64,000 nt of DNA from Leifsonia sp. NPDC080035 (GCF_040050925.1 NZ_CP157390.1:1612001-1676000), one strand, 5' to 3'; counted from the first letter of the stretch, positions 24,867 to 39,023 are shown. Notes: generated by a model from the letters alone, not told the origin. A program made the numbers and translations.

Positions 24867-26054
24867 TCAGCGCCAGAGCAGCAGCGCATCCCCCTGCCCG
24901 CCGCCGCCGCAGAGCGCGACGGCCGCGCGGCCGCTGCCCCGCCGGGCCAGCTCGTGCGCCGCGTGCGCCGCGAGCCGTGCCCCGGAGGCGCCGATGGGGT
25001 GCCCGAGCGCGATCGCCCCGCCGTGGATGTTCACCCGCTCCGCGTCGATCCCGAGGTCCTTCATCGACTGCAGCGCGACCGCGGCGAACGCCTCGTTGAT
25101 CTCGATCAGGTCGAGGTCGTCGACCTCCCAGTCCGTGCGGGCGAGCGCCGCCTCGATGGCGTGGGACGGCTGCGAGTGCAGCGAGTTGTCCGGTCCGGCG
25201 ACCTGGCCGCTCGCGCCGATCACGGCGAGCCATTCCAGGCCGAGCCGCTCCGCGTTCTCGCGGCTGGTGAGGATCAGCGCGGCGGCGCCGTCGCTGAGCG
25301 GGGACGAGTTCCCCGCGGTCAGCGTGCCGCCCTCGGCGAAGCTCGGCCGCAGCTTGGCGAGGACCTCCGCGGTCGAGTCGGGTCGGACGCCCTCGTCGGC
25401 CGTGACGACGACGGGGTCGCCCTTCCGCTGTGGGATGCTCACCGGCGCGATCTCGGCGTCGAATACGCCCGCCGCCGCCGCCTCGCCTGCGCGGCGGTGC
25501 GACGCCGCCGAGAACGCGTCCTGCGCCTCCCGGCTCAGCCCGAGCTTCCCCGTGTAGCTCTCGGTCGACGCGCCCATCGAGATCCCATCGAATGCGTCGG
25601 TGAGACCGTCGTAGGCCGCGGTGTCGAGCACCTCGAGCGATCCGTACGTCCACCCCGTGCGCGAGCCGGGCAGGATGTGCGGCGCGTTCGTCATCGATTC
25701 CTGTCCGCCCGCGGCGACGACGGTCGCCTCGCCGGCGCGGATCAGACGGGCCGCGTCGATCACGGCGGCGAGGCCCGAAAGGCACACCTTGTTGATCGTC
25801 GTCGCCGGGACGTTCCAGCCGATGCCGGCGCCGATCGCGGTCTGCCGGGCGGGGTTCTGACCCGCGCCCGCCTGCAGCACCTGGCCGAAGATCACGGCGT
25901 CCACGTCCTCGGCGCCGACACCGGACTGATCCAGCGCGCGCCGCAGAGCGATGGTGCCCAGTTGCACGGCGCTCAGCGGTGCGAGTGCGCCCTTGATCTT
26001 GCCCAGGGGTGTGCGGGCTGCGGACAGGATGACGACGTCGTTCGGACTGGTCAT
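24867..26054 (-). CDS. Acetyl-CoA C-acetyltransferase (thiolase)
   Basis: 395-residue thiolase. The nucleophile is Cys91 in TTINKVCLSGLAAV. The activating histidine is in ALGHPIGASGARL and the second cysteine in ALCGGGGQGDALL; NEAFAAVAL is also present. It would form or cleave acetoacetyl-CoA or 3-ketoacyl-CoA. The open frame reaches 26156, but the ATG at 26054 has AAGGAGT about 9 nt upstream and starts the conserved domain. It converges on prpC. Confidence 0.95.
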   Translation of the reverse strand: MTSPNDVVILSAARTPLGKIKGALAPLSAVQLGTIALRRALDQSGVGAEDVDAVIFGQVLQAGAGQNPARQTAIGAGIGWNVPATTINKVCLSGLAAVIDAARLIRAGEATVVAAGGQESMTNAPHILPGSRTGWTYGSLEVLDTAAYDGLTDAFDGISMGASTESYTGKLGLSREAQDAFSAASHRRAGEAAAAGVFDAEIAPVSIPQRKGDPVVVTADEGVRPDSTAEVLAKLRPSFAEGGTLTAGNSSPLSDGAAALILTSRENAERLGLEWLAVIGASGQVAGPDNSLHSQPSHAIEAALARTDWEVDDLDLIEINEAFAAVALQSMKDLGIDAERVNIHGGAIALGHPIGASGARLAAHAAHELARRGSGRAAVALCGGGGQGDALLLWR

Positions 26055-26218
26055 GGGTGGCGACTCCTTCGTTGCCGGTGGGTGTGCTTCCATTCTCACA
26101 CCGCGCGGGCGGGGCGTCCCCGGCACCGGACTTCTGCACAGCTCGCTTGCGGGCACGGCCTCTCCACAGATCCTCGACGGTCGCCATCGGGGCGCGACGC
26201 GGCTCCTAGCGTGAAGCC

Positions 26219-26980
26219 ATGTCCGACGCCGAAGAAGAGGGTGAGCCGCTTGCGAACGTCCCGAACCACGACCGTCCCCGCGAGAGGATGCGACGCCTCG
26301 GCGTCGGGTCGCTCACCGACGACGAGGTGCTCGCGCTCGTGCTCGGATCCGGTCAGACCGGCCGGAGCGTCCTCGCGCTCGCGCGCTCCATCCTGCGTCG
26401 CACCGGCGGGTTCCCCGGGCTCGCGACGATGGACTTCGCCCGGCTCGAGACCCTCCCCGGCGTCGGTCCGGCGACCGCAGGCCGCCTCGTGGCCATCATC
26501 GAGATCTGGCGTCGGGCGGGCACCTCGTCCGCCTGGACGCGACTGGTCGACGACAACGCGATCGCCGACATCGTGCGGCCCGAGCTGCTCCACCGGGACA
26601 GCGAGCGCTTCGTCGTTGTCATCGCCGACCGTGCCGCTCGCCCGCTCGAGCTCGTGCTGGTGCGTGACGGGGGAGTGGACGAGACGAGCGTGCAGCCGGC
26701 GGACGTCCTCCAGGCCGTGCTCACACGCGGCGGCCGCGCGTTCGCGGTCGCGCACAACCATCCGTCCGGAGTCCTGGATGCGTCGGTCGCCGACATCATG
26801 CTCACCCGCCGCCTCGACCAGGCCGCGGCCACCATCGGCCTGCGCTTCCTCGGCCACGTGCTCGTGGCGGGCGAGCGCTGGACTGCTCTGCCGTCCTCCG
26901 GCGTCGCCGCTACGGGTTCAGGCGGGTCGGTCCGCGGAAGAGGTAGGTCGTCTCGCGCAGGTTCGCCAGGTGCAGCATGA
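26219..26980 (+). CDS. RadC-family JAB-domain protein
   Basis: 253 residues. A helix-hairpin-helix region (LETLPGVGPATAGRLVAI, about residues 75-95) precedes the JAMM/MPN domain with the metal motif AVAHNHPSGVLDASVAD. RadC (UPF0758) has no settled function despite its name. The last 30 or so residues are a Gly/Ser/Arg-rich tail produced where the gene runs 71 bp into the 3' end of aspS on the opposite strand. TAGCGT ends 6 nt before the ATG, so it is likely leaderless. Confidence 0.9.
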   Translation: MSDAEEEGEPLANVPNHDRPRERMRRLGVGSLTDDEVLALVLGSGQTGRSVLALARSILRRTGGFPGLATMDFARLETLPGVGPATAGRLVAIIEIWRRAGTSSAWTRLVDDNAIADIVRPELLHRDSERFVVVIADRAARPLELVLVRDGGVDETSVQPADVLQAVLTRGGRAFAVAHNHPSGVLDASVADIMLTRRLDQAAATIGLRFLGHVLVAGERWTALPSSGVAATGSGGSVRGRGRSSRAGSPGAA

Positions 26981-28232
26981 GCATCAGCACACGGGCGAGA
27001 CCCATCCCGAAACCACCGTGAGGCGGGATGCCGTAGCGGAAGAACTCGAGGTCGATCTCCTCGGGGTCCAGGCCCTTGTCGCGGGCCTGCTCCACCAGGA
27101 TGTCGACGCGGTGCTCGCGCTGGGCGCCCGTCGAGATCTCGACCCCGTTGTAGATCAGGTCGTAGCTCTTGGTGAGCGTCGGGTCGTCGTCGTGACGCAT
27201 GTGGTAGTACGGGCGGATCGTGGCGGCGTAGTCCGTCAGGAACACGAACTCGTGTCCGTAGGTCTCCTTCACGTACGCGGAGATCTGGCGCTCGCCCTCC
27301 GGGTCCATGTCGTCGTCCGCGCGCGGCACCTCGTAGCCGCGCTCGGCGACGATCCGCTTCGCCTCGGCCAGCGGGATGCGCGGGAACGGCGTGGTCGGCA
27401 CCGTGACCTCGACGTCGAACAGCGCCTTGATCTCCTCGCCGTGCTTCTCCTTGACCGCGGTGAATCCGGCGACGATGAGGTCCTCGTGCACCTTCATCAC
27501 GTCTTCGTGGCTGTCGATCCAGCTCATCTCGGTGTCGATGCTGGTGAATTCGGTGGCGTGCCGGCTCGTGAAGCTGGGGTCGGCGCGGAACGCCGGGCCG
27601 ATCTCGAACACGCGTCCGAAGCCGGCCGCCTGCGCCATCTGCTTGAAGATCTGCGGGCTCTGCGCGAGGTACGCGGTGGTCTCGAAGTAGGGCAGCTCGA
27701 AGAGCTCGGCGCGCGACTCGGAGGCGGAGGCCATCAGCTTGGGCGTGTGGATCTCGATGAAGCCGTTGTCCACCCAGTACTGGCGAAGCGCGTGCTCGAA
27801 CGTGGTCTGCACCCGGAAGATCAGGTTGTGCTTCGGCTCGCGCAGGTCGAGGAAGCGCCAGTCCATGCGCTTGTCGATGCCGCTGTCCGCCGCGATCGGG
27901 GTCTCCGGGATGGCCGCGGTCTCAACGGTCAGCGTGCTCAGCTTGATCTCGATGCCGCCGAGCTTCACGCGCTCGTCGTGCTTGAGCTCGCCGGTGGCGC
28001 GCACGAACGTGCCCTGAGAGAGTCCAGAGATCGTGACCGCCGGCTCGTCGGCCACGACGGTGCCGTCCTCGGCGACCGTGCGCGGGTTGACCAACTGCAC
28101 CGCGCCCGACTCATCGCGGAGCACGACGAACTGCACCTTCTTCTGGTCGCGGACGGTCTCGACCCATCCGGCGACGCTCACGGGGCCGTCGGGAGCGGCG
28201 GCCAGGTCCTTGATCAAAACGCGTGCGGTCAC
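26910..28232 (-). CDS. aspS: Aspartyl-tRNA synthetase, archaeal (non-discriminating) type
   Basis: 440-residue class II synthetase. An OB-fold anticodon domain (VAGWVETVRDQKKVQFVVLRDESG) is followed directly by the catalytic core with RFLDLR, IFKQMAQAAGFGRVFEIGPAFRAD (motif 2) and GFGMGLARVLMLML (motif 3). The roughly 100-residue GAD insertion of bacterial AspRS is missing and the length fits the archaeal/eukaryotic subtype. Such enzymes often charge both tRNA-Asp and tRNA-Asn, with GatCAB amidating the latter. Start at GTG 28232; TAGGCT lies 8 nt upstream. Confidence 0.93.
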   Translation of the reverse strand: MTARVLIKDLAAAPDGPVSVAGWVETVRDQKKVQFVVLRDESGAVQLVNPRTVAEDGTVVADEPAVTISGLSQGTFVRATGELKHDERVKLGGIEIKLSTLTVETAAIPETPIAADSGIDKRMDWRFLDLREPKHNLIFRVQTTFEHALRQYWVDNGFIEIHTPKLMASASESRAELFELPYFETTAYLAQSPQIFKQMAQAAGFGRVFEIGPAFRADPSFTSRHATEFTSIDTEMSWIDSHEDVMKVHEDLIVAGFTAVKEKHGEEIKALFDVEVTVPTTPFPRIPLAEAKRIVAERGYEVPRADDDMDPEGERQISAYVKETYGHEFVFLTDYAATIRPYYHMRHDDDPTLTKSYDLIYNGVEISTGAQREHRVDILVEQARDKGLDPEEIDLEFFRYGIPPHGGFGMGLARVLMLMLHLANLRETTYLFRGPTRLNP

Positions 28233-28321
28233 GATCGCCAAGCCTACCCTCCGGCCCGTATGCACGCCTGCCGCGCGCACGCTCAGTGAATTCAAGGGAA
28301 GCGCCTCCGTAGACTGGAGCG

Positions 28322-29059
28322 GTGGTAGCGAGCCAGGTCCACCTCGTCCGTCATGGCGAGGTGTTCAATCCCGACGGCATCCTGTATGGCAGGCTGCCGG
28401 GCTTCGGCCTCTCCAAACTCGGCCACCGGATGGCGCAGGCGGCGGCCGACGACCTCGTCGCACGCAACCGGCCGATCGCGTCACTACGGGTGTCACCTCT
28501 GCAGCGGACCCGCGAATCCGCGGCGCCGATCGCGGTCGCGTTCGGCCTCGACCCCGCGATCGAGGATCGGATCATCGAGCCGACGAACCACTTCGAGGGC
28601 ACCGTGATGAGCCGCGCGCTCAAGAACCCCCTCAACTGGCCGTTCGTCGTGAACCCGCTCCGCCCGAGCTGGGGGGAGCCGTACGCGCGCATCTCGGCCA
28701 GGATGATGGCCGCGATCGACGACGCGTTCGATTCGGTGGAATCCGGCGACGTGGTCCTCGTGAGCCACCAGCTCCCGATCTGGGTCGCCCACCTCACCGT
28801 CTTGGGCGAGCGCTTCCCGCACGACCCGCGCAAGCGGCGCTGCGCGCTCTCCAGCATCACGACCTTCGAGCGCACCACGGAGCCGGCGGAGCCGTCGGAG
28901 CCGTCGTCGACGGGCCAGACGGTGCCGGGCGCCGGCGCGCCTGCCGCAGAGGCCGCACCAACCGCGCCCGCCGCACCCACCCCACGCATCGTGGAGGTCG
29001 GCTACGTCGAGCCCGCGTCCGCGCTGAGCACCTCCGCCACCGACGTGGGAGCCGTATGA
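28322..29059 (+). CDS. Histidine phosphatase family protein
   Basis: 245 residues. The phosphoglycerate-mutase-like fold shows the RHGE motif with catalytic His11 (VHLVRHGEVFN), the pocket arginine in SPLQRTRESA and the second histidine in VVLVSHQLPIW. The C-terminal 55 residues are Pro/Ala/Glu-rich and disordered. Substrate unknown. TAGACT lies 6 nt before the GTG start. The stop overlaps the next gene's ATG (ATGA), so it leads the cytochrome c biogenesis operon, a placement common in actinobacteria. Confidence 0.9.
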   Translation: MVASQVHLVRHGEVFNPDGILYGRLPGFGLSKLGHRMAQAAADDLVARNRPIASLRVSPLQRTRESAAPIAVAFGLDPAIEDRIIEPTNHFEGTVMSRALKNPLNWPFVVNPLRPSWGEPYARISARMMAAIDDAFDSVESGDVVLVSHQLPIWVAHLTVLGERFPHDPRKRRCALSSITTFERTTEPAEPSEPSSTGQTVPGAGAPAAEAAPTAPAAPTPRIVEVGYVEPASALSTSATDVGAV

Positions 29060-29691
29060 CCGCCCCGACCCTCCGCAGTTCTCGTGCCGCAACCCGGCGC
29101 AGGCTGCGGCTCGCGCTGCCCGCCGCCGTCGCCGCGGCCGCCCTGTTCCTCACGGGCTGCACCGCGAACGACAACCTGGCCCAGCAGTACCGCTCGGGCA
29201 GCGGCCAGAACTACATCGCGGGCGACGGAAGCGTCAGCGAGTTCGCCGCGGGCAATCGCGGCGAGCCGGTGAGCTTCTCCGGCACGCTCATCGACGGCGC
29301 GAAGGTGTCGAACAAGGATTACGCGGGCAAGGTCCTCGTTGTGAACTTCTGGTACGCGGGCTGCCCGCCGTGCCGCGTCGAGGCGGGCGACCTCGAGGCG
29401 CTCTCGAAGAAGTACGCCTCCGAGGGCGTCGGCTTCCTCGGCGTGAACCTCTACGACACGGCCAGCACCGCCGAGAGCTTCGAGAAGGACAAGGGCGTCA
29501 CCTACCCGTCGGTGCTCGACCGCGACACCGGCTCCGTGCTGCTCGCGTTCAGCAAGACCGTCCCGCCGAAGGCGACTCCGACCACCCTCGTCATCGACAA
29601 GGAGGGCCGGGTCTCCGCACGCATCCTCGGCGCCATCCCGGACCGCAGCATCCTGGACACACTGATCTCCGACGCCGTGGCCGAGCACTGA
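29056..29691 (+). CDS. ResA/TlpA-like thioredoxin lipoprotein
   Basis: 211-residue extracytoplasmic thioredoxin. A signal peptide ends in a lipobox (LFLTGC, lipid Cys35). The redox site is CPPC in NFWYAGCPPCRVEA and the cis-Pro segment is KATPTTLVID. It is expected to keep apocytochrome c thiols reduced, taking electrons from CcdA encoded next. The start ATG overlaps the phosphatase stop. Confidence 0.93.
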   Translation: MTAPTLRSSRAATRRRLRLALPAAVAAAALFLTGCTANDNLAQQYRSGSGQNYIAGDGSVSEFAAGNRGEPVSFSGTLIDGAKVSNKDYAGKVLVVNFWYAGCPPCRVEAGDLEALSKKYASEGVGFLGVNLYDTASTAESFEKDKGVTYPSVLDRDTGSVLLAFSKTVPPKATPTTLVIDKEGRVSARILGAIPDRSILDTLISDAVAEH

Positions 29692-29692
29692 C

Positions 29693-30430
29693 GTGAACAT
29701 CGGTCAGATCGTCGTCAGCGGGCAGCTGCTCGTTGCGCTGCCGATCGCGCTCGTGGCGGGCCTGGTCTCCTTCGCATCGCCCTGTGTGCTGCCGCTCGTC
29801 CCCGGCTACCTCGCCTATGTGGGAGGGACGACGGACCCAGGGGCCAAGCGCGACCGAGGACGCGTGCTCACCGGGGTCGCCCTGTTCGTGCTCGGGTTCG
29901 CGCTGGTGTTCATCGCCTACGGTGCTGCGTTCGGCGCGCTGGGGTTCTGGCTCGTGCGCTGGCAGGAGGTGGTCATCCGCGTCATGGGCGTCGTGGTGAT
30001 CCTGCTCGGCCTCGTCTTCATCGGCCAGTTCTCGTTCCTGCAGCGCACCATCAAACCGAGCTGGCGGCCGGCGACCGGCCTGATCGGCGCGCCGCTGCTC
30101 GGCATCGTGTTCGGCCTCGGCTGGACGCCGTGCATCGGCCCGACCCTCGGAGCGATCCTCTCCCTCAGCGTCGGCTCCGGTTCGCCGTGGCGCGGCGCGC
30201 TCCTGATGCTCGTCTACTGCATCGGCCTCGGCATCCCGTTCCTCCTCGTCGCGCTCGGGCTCGACTGGGTCGCCGGCTCCGTCGCCTTCCTCAAGCGGCA
30301 CATCCGGGCCATCAACATCATCGGCGGCGCTCTCCTCGTGGCGATCGGCGTCCTGATGGTCACCGGTCTCTGGACCGCCCTCATGTCCTCCTTCCTGGCG
30401 GTGATCAACGGTTTTGTCCCGGCCCTCTGA
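29693..30430 (+). CDS. ccdA: Cytochrome c biogenesis protein CcdA
   Basis: 245-residue membrane protein with six hydrophobic helices. The two redox cysteines that carry electrons across the membrane are Cys31 in SFASPCVLPLVPGY and Cys147 in GWTPCIGPTLGAIL. It passes reducing power from cytoplasmic thioredoxin to the ResA-like lipoprotein. The GTG start follows the previous stop by one base. The next gene's proposed TTG start lies inside this gene's 3' end. Confidence 0.95.
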   Translation: MNIGQIVVSGQLLVALPIALVAGLVSFASPCVLPLVPGYLAYVGGTTDPGAKRDRGRVLTGVALFVLGFALVFIAYGAAFGALGFWLVRWQEVVIRVMGVVVILLGLVFIGQFSFLQRTIKPSWRPATGLIGAPLLGIVFGLGWTPCIGPTLGAILSLSVGSGSPWRGALLMLVYCIGLGIPFLLVALGLDWVAGSVAFLKRHIRAINIIGGALLVAIGVLMVTGLWTALMSSFLAVINGFVPAL

Positions 30431-32039
30431 CCACATCGACTCCGCGCCGCCGCGCGAAGATCCCGGAGTCGTCCAGCCGAAACTCGGACCCGCCGGCTGG
30501 CTGCGCTGGTGCTGGAGGCAGCTCACGAGCATGCGCACGGCGCTGTTCCTGCTGCTCCTGCTGGCGATCGCGGCCGTCCCCGGCTCGCTCTTCCCGCAGC
30601 GCGGCGCGGACCCCAACGGCGTCACCAAGTACTTCAGCGAGAACCCGCAGCTCGCGCCCGTCCTGGACAAGTTCCAGCTCTTCGACGTCTACACGTCGGC
30701 CTGGTTCTCCGCGATCTACCTACTGCTGTTCGCCTCGCTCATCGGCTGCATCATCCCGCGCACCAAACACCACTTCCAGGCGATGCGGGCCAAGCCCCCG
30801 AAGACGCCGGTGCGGCTCACCCGCATGGCCGGCTTCCAGGCTCGCATCATGCCGGCCGAGCTGCGCGCCGATGCCCCGGACCCGATCGAGACCGCTCGCG
30901 ACATCCTGCGCCGTTCCCGCTACCGCGTCTCGCTGTATCAGGACGCCCGGAGCGTTTCGGTCTCGGCCGAGCGCGGCTACCTACGGGAGACCGGGAACCT
31001 CGTCTTCCACATCGCGCTCCTCGGCGTCCTGCTCGCCGTCGGCCTCGGGGGCGGCTTCGGCTACACCGGCCAGAAGGTCGTGGTGGAGGGCCAGAGCTTC
31101 GTGAACAGCGTCCCGTCGTACAACTCGTTCAATCCCGGCCGGTTCTTCACGGACTCATCGCTGGAGCCGTTCTCCGTCCGGGTGGACGACCTCAAGGTCC
31201 AGTACGAGACGCAGAACGTGAACGCCAAGGGCACCCCGCTCGACTACACGGCGAACGTCACGACGACGGGCCCTGGCGACTCCTCGTCGAAGGCGGTCAT
31301 CAAGGTCAACGACCCGTTGGCGATCGGCGGAACGAACGTGTACCTGCTCGGCAACGGCTACGCGCCGACGATCACCGTGCGCGATACGAACGGCAAGGTG
31401 GTCTTCGACGACGCGGTGCCGTTCATCGCCGAGGATGCGCAGCTCACCTCGCTCGGCTGGGTGAAGGTGCCGGACGGGCTGAAGGAGCAGGTCGGGATGA
31501 TCGGCTTCTTCTATCCGACGGTCGGGAAGAGCGGGACCGCGTCGGGTGCGCTGACGTCAACCTTCCCCGGACTGAACGACCCGGTGCTGAGCCTCAACGT
31601 CTACGTCGGCGACCTGGGCCTCGACACCGGCGTCCCGCAGTCCGTGTACAGCCTGAACACCGACAAGATGAAGCAGGTGGCCGGCCCCGGCACCTCGACC
31701 AAGGCGCTGCAACTGAAGCCGGGGGAGACCGTCGAGCTCCCGAACGGCCTCGGCACCATCCACCTCGGCGACGTCAAGCGCTACGCGACGCTCGACGTGC
31801 ACCACGATCCCGCGCAGGGCTGGGTGCTCGTCTTCGCCATCCTGATCCTCGGTGGCCTGCTGACCTCCCTGTTCGTCCCGCGGCGCAGGCTGTGGGTGAA
31901 GGCCGTCGAGAACCCGGACGGCTCGCTCACGCTGGAGTACGCCGGTCTCGCCCGCGGCGAGGACCCGAACCTCCTCGCCGCCGTGACCGCCGTCGCCGAC
32001 GAGCACGCCGCCCTCCTCACCCGACCCCCGAAGAACTAG
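30414..32039 (+). CDS. resB: Cytochrome c biogenesis protein ResB
   Basis: 541-residue component of the system II haem lyase. Membrane helices lie near residues 43-60, 95-112, 195-215 and 475-492. A large extracytoplasmic domain sits between the third and fourth. TALFLLLLLAIAAVPGSLFPQR at the start of the first helix is typical of the family. The start is taken as TTG 30414, overlapping ccdA by 17 nt. No better ATG or GTG precedes the first helix. Acts with CcsB to move haem outward and attach it to CXXCH motifs. Confidence 0.93.
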   Translation: MSRPSDHIDSAPPREDPGVVQPKLGPAGWLRWCWRQLTSMRTALFLLLLLAIAAVPGSLFPQRGADPNGVTKYFSENPQLAPVLDKFQLFDVYTSAWFSAIYLLLFASLIGCIIPRTKHHFQAMRAKPPKTPVRLTRMAGFQARIMPAELRADAPDPIETARDILRRSRYRVSLYQDARSVSVSAERGYLRETGNLVFHIALLGVLLAVGLGGGFGYTGQKVVVEGQSFVNSVPSYNSFNPGRFFTDSSLEPFSVRVDDLKVQYETQNVNAKGTPLDYTANVTTTGPGDSSSKAVIKVNDPLAIGGTNVYLLGNGYAPTITVRDTNGKVVFDDAVPFIAEDAQLTSLGWVKVPDGLKEQVGMIGFFYPTVGKSGTASGALTSTFPGLNDPVLSLNVYVGDLGLDTGVPQSVYSLNTDKMKQVAGPGTSTKALQLKPGETVELPNGLGTIHLGDVKRYATLDVHHDPAQGWVLVFAILILGGLLTSLFVPRRRLWVKAVENPDGSLTLEYAGLARGEDPNLLAAVTAVADEHAALLTRPPKN

Positions 32040-32049
32040 GCTTGAAACT

Positions 32050-33141
32050 GTGACCGAGACTCTGTCCACCCTCTCCACGGTGTTGATCTACGTGGCGATG
32101 GGGTTCTACGCGGCGGCGTTCATCGCCTTCGCGCTCGACCTCGCCCGCCGCAGCGCGCGAGTGACCGCCGCCGAGGCGGCATCCGTCCCGAGCGCAGTCG
32201 CCAGGCGGGCGGAGGTCGCGGCACCGGTCGGCGCCGGGGCGACCATCGGTTCGTCGACCACCTCTGTCGGCGGCCCGCCCGCGTCGGGAGCAGCGTCCAC
32301 GCCGCCGCCGTCGTCCGCGCTCGGCCGGCTCTCCTCGCGGATCAGCTCGCGCGTCGAGGACGAGGTGATGAACGGCGCCGAGTCGTCCGCCTCGATCCGC
32401 TGGGCGTTCGGCCTGACCATCGCCGGTTTCGCCTTCCACCTGGTGGCCACCGTCCTCCGTGGCATCGCGGCCGCGCGCGTCCCGTGGGCCAACATGTGGG
32501 AGTTCTCGATGACGGGGACGCTCGTCATCGTCGGGGTGTTCCTGGTCGCGAACCTCAAGTGGCCGATCAAGTACCTCGGCACGTTCATCGTGGGGTTGGT
32601 GCTCGTCCTGCAGGGCATCGCGCTGTTGCGCTACTTCGTGCCGGTGGTCCCGCTGCAGCCGGCGCTCCAGTCGTACTGGCTCGTCATCCACATCATCGTG
32701 GCCGTGCTGGGCACGGCGTTCTTCGCACTGGGCTTCGCCCTATCGGGACTGCAGCTGCTGCAGTACCGCCGGGAGCGTCAAGTTGAGGAGTCCCGCCCGC
32801 AGCAGTTCCGGTTCCTCGCGACGCTGCCGAGCTCGGTCGCGCTCGAGAACCTGGCGTACCGGATCAACATCGTCGGCTTCATCGCCTGGACCTTCACTCT
32901 GATCGCCGGAGCCATCTGGGCGGAGAAGGCGTGGGGTCGTTACTGGGGCTGGGACACGAAGGAAGTCTGGACGTTCATCATCTGGGTGATCTATGCCGGC
33001 TACATCCACGCGCGTGCGACGCGTGGATGGCGAGGATCCCGCTCCGCGTGGCTGGCCATCATCGGCTTCGCCGCGGTGCTGTTCAACTTCGGCATCGTCA
33101 ACGTGTTCTTCCACGGACTGCACGCCTACTCGGGTCTCTGA
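32050..33141 (+). CDS. ccsB: Cytochrome c biogenesis protein CcsB (CcsA/ResC family)
   Basis: 363-residue haem-handling membrane protein. One N-terminal helix is followed by an Ala/Pro/Ser-rich linker (about residues 35-95) and then seven or so helices. The haem-binding WWD motif is WGRYWGWDTKEVWTFIIW, with conserved histidines in VIHIIVAVL and near the C-terminus (FFHGLHAYSGL). Start GTG 32050; TAGGCT, which includes the resB stop codon, lies 7 nt upstream and may give an extra transcript. Last gene of the operon. Confidence 0.95.
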   Translation: MTETLSTLSTVLIYVAMGFYAAAFIAFALDLARRSARVTAAEAASVPSAVARRAEVAAPVGAGATIGSSTTSVGGPPASGAASTPPPSSALGRLSSRISSRVEDEVMNGAESSASIRWAFGLTIAGFAFHLVATVLRGIAAARVPWANMWEFSMTGTLVIVGVFLVANLKWPIKYLGTFIVGLVLVLQGIALLRYFVPVVPLQPALQSYWLVIHIIVAVLGTAFFALGFALSGLQLLQYRRERQVEESRPQQFRFLATLPSSVALENLAYRINIVGFIAWTFTLIAGAIWAEKAWGRYWGWDTKEVWTFIIWVIYAGYIHARATRGWRGSRSAWLAIIGFAAVLFNFGIVNVFFHGLHAYSGL

Positions 33142-33162
33142 CCCGAAAGCCCGCTTTCACCT

Positions 33163-33192
33163 CCGCCCCGGTTCTTTCCAGAGCCGGGGCGG
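33163..33192 (+). terminator. Intrinsic terminator of the cytochrome c biogenesis operon
   Basis: A 13-bp stem (33163-33175 with 33180-33192, core CCGCCCCGG/CCGGGGCGG plus a TTCT/AGAG extension containing one T-G pair) closes a 4-nt TTCC loop, 22 nt after the ccsB stop. Only a short T-run (GCGTTT) follows, as is common in GC-rich actinobacteria. Confidence 0.8.
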
Positions 33193-33286
33193 ATGCGTTT
33201 AACGCGCGGTCTTGCGACGTCGGCGGACGCAGATCCGCGGAATCACGCGGAAGTGGCGTGCGACACGCCCGGGATGCGGGCCGGAT

Positions 33287-33315
33287 TTGCGGGCCTCTGG
33301 GGACCTGCGTAAAGT
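33287..33315 (+). promoter_or_regulatory. Candidate upstream rrn promoter P1
   Basis: TTGCGG (33287-33292) and TAAAGT (33310-33315) are 17 nt apart, about 510 nt before the 16S gene. The stretch from 33193 to 33286 shows nothing recognisable. Less certain than P2. Confidence 0.5.
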
Positions 33316-33530
33316 ACTTACTTGTCACCCCAAAGGTGCGGGAGAGCGGAAGAGCTCCCCGGCCTCAAGCGGGACCGAATCCTTAGCCTAGCGGCAAATC
33401 TCAACTTGAAAGAGTTGCTTTGTTGCGCTTAGGATTAACACCCCACTCACTGAGCAGGTCTAACCGGTTCGGGTCGTGCAAATCGGATGTATCCCACGAT
33501 GGATGAACGAAAGAGCGCGAAACGGCCGAC

Positions 33531-33558
33531 TTGACAAACTGACTGAGAGTGGTAAGGT
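33531..33558 (+). promoter_or_regulatory. Main rrn promoter P2
   Basis: A consensus TTGACA (33531-33536) and TAAGGT (33553-33558) with a 16-nt spacer lie about 270 nt upstream of 16S. This is the best vegetative promoter in the window and fits strong rRNA transcription. The leader that follows contains a boxA-like element and processing hairpins. Confidence 0.8.
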
Positions 33559-33612
33559 AGAGAAGTTGCCTCACAGAGAAGCCCGAGAGGGTTGAAGGTG
33601 AGAGCGTCCGAT

Positions 33613-33635
33613 CCTTGAGAACTCAACAGCGTGCA
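33613..33635 (+). promoter_or_regulatory. rrn leader boxA-like element and 5' strand of 16S processing stem
   Basis: TTGAGAACTCAACAGCGTGC (33615-33634) closely resembles the antitermination element of actinobacterial rrn leaders. The same segment can pair with 35531-35553 beyond the 16S gene: 18 Watson-Crick and 3 G-U pairs in 23. It is therefore also the 5' half of the long 16S processing stem. Confidence 0.7.
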
Positions 33636-33792
33636 CAATGTCAAATGCCAAACAACCTCGGCATTGACCTAAGACCTCGGTCTGAAAGTCGATGCAAGAG
33701 ATTCCTTTGGATTAGATAACGAATGTCAGACATTCGAATTTAGTCAAGACAAACTCGCAGTGAGAAGAGATATTCCTCTCCGATCCTGCACT

Positions 33793-33827
33793 ATGTTTCC
33801 AGACGCTTGCGTCTTGGAGCTAAACAT
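33793..33827 (+). other. Hairpin immediately upstream of 16S
   Basis: ATGTTT (33793-33798) pairs with AAACAT (33822-33827), and inside it GACG/CGTC form a second short stem. This hairpin ends one or two bases before the mature 16S 5' end and probably marks a maturation site. Confidence 0.5.
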
Positions 33828-33828
33828 T

Positions 33829-35783
<1,955 letters not shown>

Positions 35784-35784
35784 A

Positions 35785-38892
<3,108 letters not shown>

Positions 38893-39023
38893 CACCACTC
38901 TCATACTGTTGTAAGGCTGGTATGAGGGGCCATGAGATTGCACGCGTCCACTATGTGGTTCTCGATGTACGGTCGAGAACTGATTCAAGCGAAGCTTGAT
39001 CGTTCACTTTGATACATCAATAG
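38893..39023 (+). other. 23S-5S spacer with 23S processing stem
   Basis: Contains the 3' strand of the 23S processing duplex (38940-38965). It also has two small hairpins, TTCTCGA/TCGAGAA (38959-38979) and TCAAGC/GCTTGA (38985-38999). The first competes with the long-range duplex, which could order processing events. No tRNA. Confidence 0.65.
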
